From Candidatus Bathyarchaeota archaeon (GTDB taxonomy: Archaea; Thermoproteota; Bathyarchaeia; Bathyarchaeales; Bathycorpusculaceae), in contig DAOUTL010000039.1 of the NCBI GenBank assembly GCA_030626685.1, positions 1-9,796 on the forward strand: a DNA stretch of 9,796 nt, in the 5' to 3' direction. Below are positions 5,129-9,796 of this stretch, piece by piece (position 1 is the stretch's first letter; every line of letters begins with the position of its first letter). Below the pieces are notes generated by a model. That model saw nothing but the letters and a program-made list of their open reading frames with translations. It searched no databases and had not been told where the DNA came from. The translations under genes and the position numbers were made by a program.

Positions 5129-6253
5129 TTGGACTATTGGAAAGGAGGAATACTTAAAAGAATCTTAGAGAAAGCTGAATACTTGAGCAGATATGATGTA
5201 GGCGAGACGACTGAGAGTTTGGCGCGCAAACTGGGAAAGAAATCCTCCGAGATCTTGAAGCTCAACTCGAATGAGAACTTTTTTGTGCCGCTTGGCTTCT
5301 TGAGACAGATTCTCAGAGAGGTCGTAGAAGAAGTTGATCCTCGAATTTACCCTCAAGATGAACTTGCTGAGCTAAAGGAGGTTCTTGGCAAATACGTCAA
5401 TGTCCAGCTTGAGCAGATAGTGATAGGGACAGGAAGCGACCAACTAATCGACCTTGTCTCGCGAACATTTCTTAAAGGTGGCGATGAAGTTCTATCTGTA
5501 ACACCGACGTTCTCAATCTATGAAAAATGTGCGAAGATTCAGGGAGCACGTTACGTGGCTGTCCCACTTATGGAGGACTTCTCCCTTGATGTAAATAAAA
5601 TGTTGGCATCTGTTACATCTAAGACGAGGCTTCTCTTTATCTGTTCCCCGAATAACCCAACAGCGAACCAGTTTGATCCAGGCAGGATTCAGCGTTTACT
5701 TGAAGAGTTCGATGGAGTCGTAGCCGTCGATGAAGCCTATGTTGAATTCGCCGAACGATCCCTTGTGAATCTCATTGGGAGATTTGAGAACCTTATAGTC
5801 TTCAGGACTTTCTCGAAGGCTTTCGGTTTAGCGGGATTGAGACTCGGTTACGCCGTTGCAAACAAGAAGCTCGCGTCAGTTATGAATGAGAGGTTTCAGA
5901 TGCCCTACAGCGTCTCTCTAATCGCCATAAAGTCGGCTCTCAAGGTTTTAGAGAGGATCGGGGTCGTAAAGGAAGCGATTCGAGAACTTAAAGCTGAACG
6001 TAGCAGGCTTATCGGGATGCTCAACCAGGTTGATGGAATTCACGCTTATGATTCCCAGACGAACTTCATCCTCTTTCAACTGGAGAAAGATTCAGATAAG
6101 ATTTATGAGAAACTCATGAATAGAGGAGTAATCGTGAGGAATATTCGTCGCGTTCTCAACCTTGAGAACTGTCTTAGAGTCACTGTTGCACCTCCCTCTA
6201 TGACAAATAGATTCATCAAAGTATTGAAAGAAGTTTTGGTGGCGGGTAATTGA
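5129..6253 (+). CDS. hisC: histidinol-phosphate aminotransferase
   Basis: HisC is a PLP-dependent fold-type I enzyme that moves the amino group of glutamate to imidazole-acetol phosphate. The N-terminal part carries LNSNENFF, where the family has a similar N-E-N/NENP motif. Asp201 in DEAYVEF contacts the PLP ring nitrogen. Lys230 in FRTFSKAFGLAG should form the Schiff base. The Arg of CLRVTV near the C-terminus should bind the substrate carboxylate or phosphate. The usual NNPTG motif reads NNPTA here (Ala179), a small departure. The start is uncertain: TTG 5129 (374 residues) has GAGGG 11 bases before it and lies just past the hisD stop, while TTG 5105 or 5111 would add up to 8 residues and overlap hisD. 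The stop overlaps the next start as TTGA. Confidence 0.92.
   Translation: MDYWKGGILKRILEKAEYLSRYDVGETTESLARKLGKKSSEILKLNSNENFFVPLGFLRQILREVVEEVDPRIYPQDELAELKEVLGKYVNVQLEQIVIGTGSDQLIDLVSRTFLKGGDEVLSVTPTFSIYEKCAKIQGARYVAVPLMEDFSLDVNKMLASVTSKTRLLFICSPNNPTANQFDPGRIQRLLEEFDGVVAVDEAYVEFAERSLVNLIGRFENLIVFRTFSKAFGLAGLRLGYAVANKKLASVMNERFQMPYSVSLIAIKSALKVLERIGVVKEAIRELKAERSRLIGMLNQVDGIHAYDSQTNFILFQLEKDSDKIYEKLMNRGVIVRNIRRVLNLENCLRVTVAPPSMTNRFIKVLKEVLVAGN
6238..6242 (+). promoter_or_regulatory. ribosome-binding site for the HAD gene within the hisC 3' end
   Basis: GGTGG lies 7 bases before TTG 6250, supporting a TTG start inside the TTGA overlap with the hisC stop. Confidence 0.5.
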
Positions 6254-7458
6254 CTGAGGCATACCTCGAGTTGATGCTTGTGGACGGGAAGGCTTACGTG
6301 AGGAGGGATAGGTTAGATCACCTAGGAAGGGTTGATGCTGTCATATTCGACTGTGATGGCGCCCTCATAGATACGAGAAACTCCTATAATGGAACCATCT
6401 CTAAAACAGTCGCATATATACTCAAGAGTTTGATTGGTTACACTCCACCAGAGAGACTTATCTCTGATAGGATTATCTACCTATTCAGAAAAAGTGGAGG
6501 TTTCAACAACGACTGGAACATCACCTACGGGATCCTCATCTTCATCTTGTGTAGTCTACCTGAAAAGTTGCAACATACGCTTAAAAGATGTATGGAGATT
6601 GTTGAGCGTCAGTCAGACCCCTCTAAACGGCTTTTCTCGGTCAGTAAAGCAATGAAAAGGGAGTTGAGGACAATCGGCTTGGACGAAGGGTTCTTCAACA
6701 TGCTTGCTGATGAGTTAGAGGGCTTCACGGAATCACTTAATGCGACCGGTATAGACTCTGTTGATAGGAGCCTAATAGACAGCGTGGAGCCCTCTAAGAG
6801 CCTTATTGACTTCTATAACACAGTGAAACGCTTCCTCGATCATCCAGGCGGGATTAAGAAAAGCGTGGTCACAAGGGTGTTCGAAGAGTTCTTCTGCGGC
6901 TTAGATCTCTTCAAGAAAATTTACGGCATTAAGCCTAGATTCCACCAGGGTCCAGGGATGATCGAGAACGAGCGCGTCATAATCGAATCGAAGACACTGG
7001 ACCATTTAGAGTTAATCTTCGGGAGGAAGAACTTCGGCATATCATCTGGGAGCACATTCAAATCAGCTGAGCACATCTTAGGAGTTCTCCTTGGGAAGTT
7101 TAATTCGAAAGCCCTTGTCTTCCTAGACAATATTCTTCAAGCTGAATGTGAGTATTTGAACAAGACAGGTTTCACCGTCAATTTTAAGAAGCCGAACCCG
7201 TTCTCACTGCTTAAGGCAGCTGAGGCCTTGAATCCTTTTACATTCGCGTTATACGTCGGAGACTCAATGGAAGACACTCTAATGGTTTGGGAGGCACGGA
7301 AAACTGATCCTCGATTCCTCTTTGCGGGCGTATATAAGCACTCTTATCCGAGGGAACCGTTCCTACGTAACTTCCTTAAAGCGGGGTGCGATATAATCCT
7401 GCCTTCAGTCAACGATTTACCCGTAATCTTGGAGAATGTTCGGAGGAGAAGAGTTTGA
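6250..7458 (+). CDS. HAD-superfamily hydrolase in the his operon, candidate histidinol-phosphate phosphatase
   Basis: This is a 402-residue HAD phosphohydrolase. Motif I is FDCDGALID, with nucleophile Asp34 and acid/base Asp36. Motif II is probably Ser266 in GISSGS, motif III Lys314 in FKKPNP, and motif IV Asp338 and Asp342 in VGDSMED. A complete Mg-dependent active site is therefore present. The segments DTRNSYNGTI and GGFNNDWNITYG recall a HAD subfamily IA group of unknown function found in archaea and cyanobacteria (recalled as TIGR01548). About 230 residues separate motifs I and II, so the cap is much larger than usual. It lies between hisC and hisB, overlapping both neighbours by TTGA. 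Histidine synthesis needs a histidinol-phosphate phosphatase, and no HisN, PHP-type HisJ/K or HisB-N domain is seen here. That role is inferred from context; another phosphatase function remains possible. Confidence 0.85.
   Translation: MTEAYLELMLVDGKAYVRRDRLDHLGRVDAVIFDCDGALIDTRNSYNGTISKTVAYILKSLIGYTPPERLISDRIIYLFRKSGGFNNDWNITYGILIFILCSLPEKLQHTLKRCMEIVERQSDPSKRLFSVSKAMKRELRTIGLDEGFFNMLADELEGFTESLNATGIDSVDRSLIDSVEPSKSLIDFYNTVKRFLDHPGGIKKSVVTRVFEEFFCGLDLFKKIYGIKPRFHQGPGMIENERVIIESKTLDHLELIFGRKNFGISSGSTFKSAEHILGVLLGKFNSKALVFLDNILQAECEYLNKTGFTVNFKKPNPFSLLKAAEALNPFTFALYVGDSMEDTLMVWEARKTDPRFLFAGVYKHSYPREPFLRNFLKAGCDIILPSVNDLPVILENVRRRRV
7443..7449 (+). promoter_or_regulatory. hisB ribosome-binding site that decides the start
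   Basis: GGAGGAG, the strongest Shine-Dalgarno match in the window, lies 5 bases before TTG 7455. It fixes the hisB start there and argues against the longer open frame that extends back to 7386. Confidence 0.75.
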
Positions 7459-8030
7459 GAGTAGGCGAGGTTTCAAGAAAGACTCAAGAGACGGATATCT
7501 ACGTTAAAGTCAACCTTGACGCCCTTGGTAGGGCAGAGGTTGAAACCGGGTTTGCCTTTCTTGATCACATGCTCAAGTCACTCGCGACTCACAGTCTCAT
7601 TGACATAATAGCCAAAGCTAAAGGCGACCTTAGACACCACGTTACAGAGGATGTTTCAATCTGCTTAGGTGAGGCGTTACTGAAGGCTCTGAAAGACGCT
7701 TCTGGAATAAGAAGGTTTGGATACGCAATCGTACCAATGGACGGCTCACTGGCTTTCGCTGCTGTAGACCTCTCGAAGAGACCTTATGCTAGGATTGACT
7801 TGAAGCTCGTAGGGAAGAAGATTGAGGACACACCTTGCGAGGATATCTATCACTTCCTTGAGACATTAGCCTCATCTCTGCAGGCGAATATACACATCTG
7901 GGTCCAGTACGGCTCCAATGACCACCACAAAGTTGAGGCCGCCTTCAAGGCATTAGCCCTCTCTTTGAGACAAGCCATCTCCATTGATCCTAGGAGAAGC
8001 GGGGTTCCAAGTGCAAAGGGAGTGATCTAA
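7455..8030 (+). CDS. hisB: imidazoleglycerol-phosphate dehydratase
   Basis: HisB dehydrates imidazole-glycerol phosphate to imidazole-acetol phosphate and uses manganese held by conserved histidines. The 191-residue protein is monofunctional, with no phosphatase domain fused to it. Metal-ligand motifs are all present: FLDHML (Asp37-His38), HHVTED (His61, His62, Glu65, Asp66) and DHHKVE (His157, His158, Glu161). The MDGSLAFAAVDLSKRPY stretch is also typical. The TTG start overlaps the HAD gene's TGA as TTGA. The open frame continues upstream to 7386, but that part is out of frame with the HAD coding sequence and lacks a suitable ribosome-binding site. There is an 8-base gap to hisH. Confidence 0.96.
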   Translation: MRVGEVSRKTQETDIYVKVNLDALGRAEVETGFAFLDHMLKSLATHSLIDIIAKAKGDLRHHVTEDVSICLGEALLKALKDASGIRRFGYAIVPMDGSLAFAAVDLSKRPYARIDLKLVGKKIEDTPCEDIYHFLETLASSLQANIHIWVQYGSNDHHKVEAAFKALALSLRQAISIDPRRSGVPSAKGVI

Positions 8031-8038
8031 TTCCTAGA

Positions 8039-8635
8039 GTGATCATAATCGACTGCAGCATCGGAAATCTCTTCAGCATACGTCACGCCTTAAAGAAGAC
8101 AGGCTTAGATGCGTTCATATTTTCGTCGCTTGAGACGCTTAAAGATGCTGACGCAATAGTTCTTCCGGGCGTCGGAAACTTCAAAATGGCTGCACAGAGA
8201 ATCCAGTTACTAACGTCTTCCATCCTTGAACTGGCCGAGGAGGAAGTTCCATTGCTGGGAATTTGCCTTGGAATGCAGCTCCTCTTCGAGAAAACTGAGG
8301 ATAGCTCCGGGAGTGGGCTGAGGCTTCTACACGGCAGGGTCTCGAGGCTGCCTGCTTATGTCAAGACACCACATATGGGCTGGAACACCCTTAGAATATC
8401 AAGACAGAACGAACTCTTAGAAGGAATTGAGGAGGGCGATTACTTCTATTTTGTCCACTCATACTATGCGGATCCCTCAGATAAGGAGATAATTGTCGCT
8501 GAAACAGATTACGGCGTGAGTTTCACCTCGGTCGTAGCTTATAGAAATATCTATGGCACCCAGTTTCACCCAGAGAAGTCAGGTAAGCCCGGAGCCAGAA
8601 TGCTTCAGAACTTCGCAAGGATCGTGAAGAGGTGA
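8039..8635 (+). CDS. hisH: imidazole glycerol phosphate synthase, glutaminase subunit
   Basis: HisH is a class I (triad) glutamine amidotransferase that releases ammonia from glutamine and passes it to HisF. It has 198 residues, the normal length. The nucleophile is Cys76 in LGICLGMQLLF, and the triad is completed by His177 and Glu179 in FHPEKSG. LPGVGNF near residue 43 is also typical. The start is GTG with only a weak and distant GGGAG upstream, so initiation may depend on ribosomes finishing hisB 8 bases earlier. The hisF partner lies two genes downstream. Confidence 0.95.
   Translation: MIIIDCSIGNLFSIRHALKKTGLDAFIFSSLETLKDADAIVLPGVGNFKMAAQRIQLLTSSILELAEEEVPLLGICLGMQLLFEKTEDSSGSGLRLLHGRVSRLPAYVKTPHMGWNTLRISRQNELLEGIEEGDYFYFVHSYYADPSDKEIIVAETDYGVSFTSVVAYRNIYGTQFHPEKSGKPGARMLQNFARIVKR
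8629..8635 (+). promoter_or_regulatory. hisA ribosome-binding site covering the hisH stop
   Basis: GAGGTGA matches the archaeal Shine-Dalgarno consensus, ends with the hisH TGA and stands 6 bases before GTG 8642, supporting that start. Confidence 0.7.
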
Positions 8636-8641
8636 CAACGT

Positions 8642-9367
8642 GTGGAGGTCATCCCGGCTGTAGATCTAATGGGTGGGAGGGTTGTTAGGCTCCTTAAAGG
8701 AAACCCTCAATTCCCTAAGTCGTATGAGCATCTCGGGAGCCCTGTGGAGGTTGCGATGAAGTGGGAGGCCGAAGGTGCCAAGAGCATCCATGTCATCGAC
8801 TTGAATGCTGCTCTCGAGCTTGGAAGTAATCTTCACGTGATCAAAGAAATTGTCAATACTGTTGGGGTTCCAGTTCAGGTAGGCGGCGGAATAAGGAGCC
8901 TCGAATCGGCTAGGGGTTTACTTGACCTGGGTGTCGACAGGATCATACTGGGCTCCCTAGCCTTTGAGGAGCCCACTACGTTGGAAATCCTTTTGGAGGA
9001 GTACGGTTCCAGACGGATAATAGTTGCCTTAGATCATCTTAACGGCACGGTCATGGTACGCGGTTGGAAAACCCCAGCTATGTTATCTCCTGAAGTTGCA
9101 GCTTCAAGGTTTTCAAGGTTGGGCGTAAATCTCTTTCTGGTCACTTCGGTCGCGAGGGATGGAACCCTTATGGGTCCTGATCTCGATACATTGTTTAAGG
9201 TTCACCGTCTTGGCGTTGATGTGATAGCGGCTGGTGGGATTAGTAGCCTAGAGGACCTCCTTGATTTAAAGAAAGTCGGCGTCCGTGGCGTCATCGTTGG
9301 GAAAGCTCTCTATGAGGGAAGGTTCAGTCTAAGCGAAGCCTTAAAGGTTGTTGATGTGGATGATTAA
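8642..9367 (+). CDS. hisA: ProFAR isomerase (phosphoribosylformimino-AICAR ribotide isomerase)
   Basis: HisA catalyses the Amadori rearrangement of ProFAR to PRFAR on a (beta/alpha)8 barrel. It has 241 residues. Catalytic Asp8 lies in IPAVDLMGGRVVRL and the second, Asp131, in VALDHLNG. Phosphate-binding loops are VQVGGGIRS in the first half and IAAGGISS with VIVGKALYEG in the second, showing the typical half-barrel duplication shared with HisF. VRGW after Asp131 favours HisA over HisF. No PriA-type dual specificity can be claimed from the sequence. The GTG start is supported by GAGGTGA 6 bases upstream, which itself overlaps the hisH stop. Confidence 0.95.
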   Translation: MEVIPAVDLMGGRVVRLLKGNPQFPKSYEHLGSPVEVAMKWEAEGAKSIHVIDLNAALELGSNLHVIKEIVNTVGVPVQVGGGIRSLESARGLLDLGVDRIILGSLAFEEPTTLEILLEEYGSRRIIVALDHLNGTVMVRGWKTPAMLSPEVAASRFSRLGVNLFLVTSVARDGTLMGPDLDTLFKVHRLGVDVIAAGGISSLEDLLDLKKVGVRGVIVGKALYEGRFSLSEALKVVDVDD

Positions 9368-9376
9368 CGCAGTAGC

Positions 9377-9381
9377 GAGGT
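9377..9381 (+). promoter_or_regulatory. hisF ribosome-binding site
   Basis: GAGGT lies 9 bases before ATG 9391, within the 23-base hisA-hisF gap, and supports that start. Confidence 0.55.
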
Positions 9382-9390
9382 ATTAACAGC

Positions 9391-9796
9391 ATGACGCTTG
9401 CGAAGAGGATAATTCCATGCCTCGACGTGGATCATGGGAGAGTTGCGAAGGGCATCCACTTCGTGAACCTCAGGCATGTAGGCGACCCTGTTGAGCTGGG
9501 TAAGCGTTACAGCGACGAAGGTGCAGATGAACTTGTCTTCCTAGATATAACTGCCTCCCCTGAAAAAAGGGAGATACTCAAGGATGTTGTGAGAGCCGTA
9601 GCGGTTGAGCTCGACATCCCATTCACAGTGGGCGGTGGAATCCGCAGCATAGAGAACGCTCGCACGGTCTTATGCAACGGGGCTGACAAGGTATCCGTAA
9701 ACACGGCTGCGGTTGAGAACCCTCAGCTAATTAGGAAGCTCTCAGAGACCTTTGGGCGTCAATGCATAGTCGTTGCTATTGATGCTAAGAGAAGAT
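9391..9796 (+). CDS. hisF: imidazole glycerol phosphate synthase, cyclase subunit (partial, cut by window end)
   Basis: HisF receives ammonia from HisH and converts PRFAR to imidazole-glycerol phosphate plus AICAR. About 135 of an expected 250 or so residues are visible. MTLAKRIIPCLDVDHGRVAK contains catalytic Asp12 (equivalent to Asp11 of the T. maritima enzyme). DELVFLDITAS and the phosphate-binding VGGGIRS follow, and the second catalytic Asp131 (VVAIDAK) falls just inside the window. The ATG start has GAGGT 9 bases upstream. The frame is open to the last base, so the truncation is due to the window edge and not to mutation. Confidence 0.96.
   Translation, partial: MTLAKRIIPCLDVDHGRVAKGIHFVNLRHVGDPVELGKRYSDEGADELVFLDITASPEKREILKDVVRAVAVELDIPFTVGGGIRSIENARTVLCNGADKVSVNTAAVENPQLIRKLSETFGRQCIVVAIDAKRR

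Noticed and set aside
1..9796. CRISPR array, rRNA or other repeated RNA gene
   Set aside because: No regularly spaced direct repeats and no rRNA-like sequence were seen. The only clear RNA gene is the tRNA-Gly.

Overview
The window looks archaeal and is probably from a TACK-group lineage such as Bathyarchaeota or Thaumarchaeota. That placement is an inference: it rests on TATA-type promoter elements, GGTG/GAGGT-type Shine-Dalgarno sites, many TTG and GTG starts, and the gene order of the histidine cluster. No rRNA or ribosomal protein is present to confirm it.

Positions 1-950 are accessory and partly decayed. They hold the 3' tail of an unidentified gene, a very short ORF, an intact tRNA-Gly (anticodon GCC, CCA encoded), a fragment of a HepT/DUF86-type toxin nuclease directly downstream of that tRNA, and a small predicted membrane protein. 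Positions 948-1751 (minus strand) encode pyrroline-5-carboxylate reductase (ProC), the last step of proline synthesis.

Positions 1800-2480 are a scar region. A 5'- and 3'-truncated DDE transposase with a single-base frameshift lies on the plus strand. It abuts a frameshifted, 3'-truncated gene of unknown family on the minus strand. Positions 2482-2846 are a long leader region before the his operon, with TATA-like elements, a pyrimidine-rich tract and a stem-loop followed by five T.

Positions 2847-9796 are a tightly packed plus-strand histidine operon: hisG (long form), hisD, hisC, a HAD-superfamily hydrolase, hisB, hisH, hisA and hisF (cut by the window end). Genes overlap by 4-8 bases or are separated by at most about 23 bases, so co-transcription and translational coupling are likely. 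Together they cover ATP phosphoribosylation (HisG), ProFAR isomerisation (HisA), IGP synthesis (HisH-HisF), IGP dehydration (HisB), transamination (HisC) and histidinol oxidation (HisD). The cyclohydrolase and pyrophosphohydrolase steps (HisI, HisE) are not in the window and may lie downstream. No classical histidinol-phosphate phosphatase is seen. The HAD protein between hisC and hisB sits where that missing enzyme would be expected and is the most interesting candidate here.
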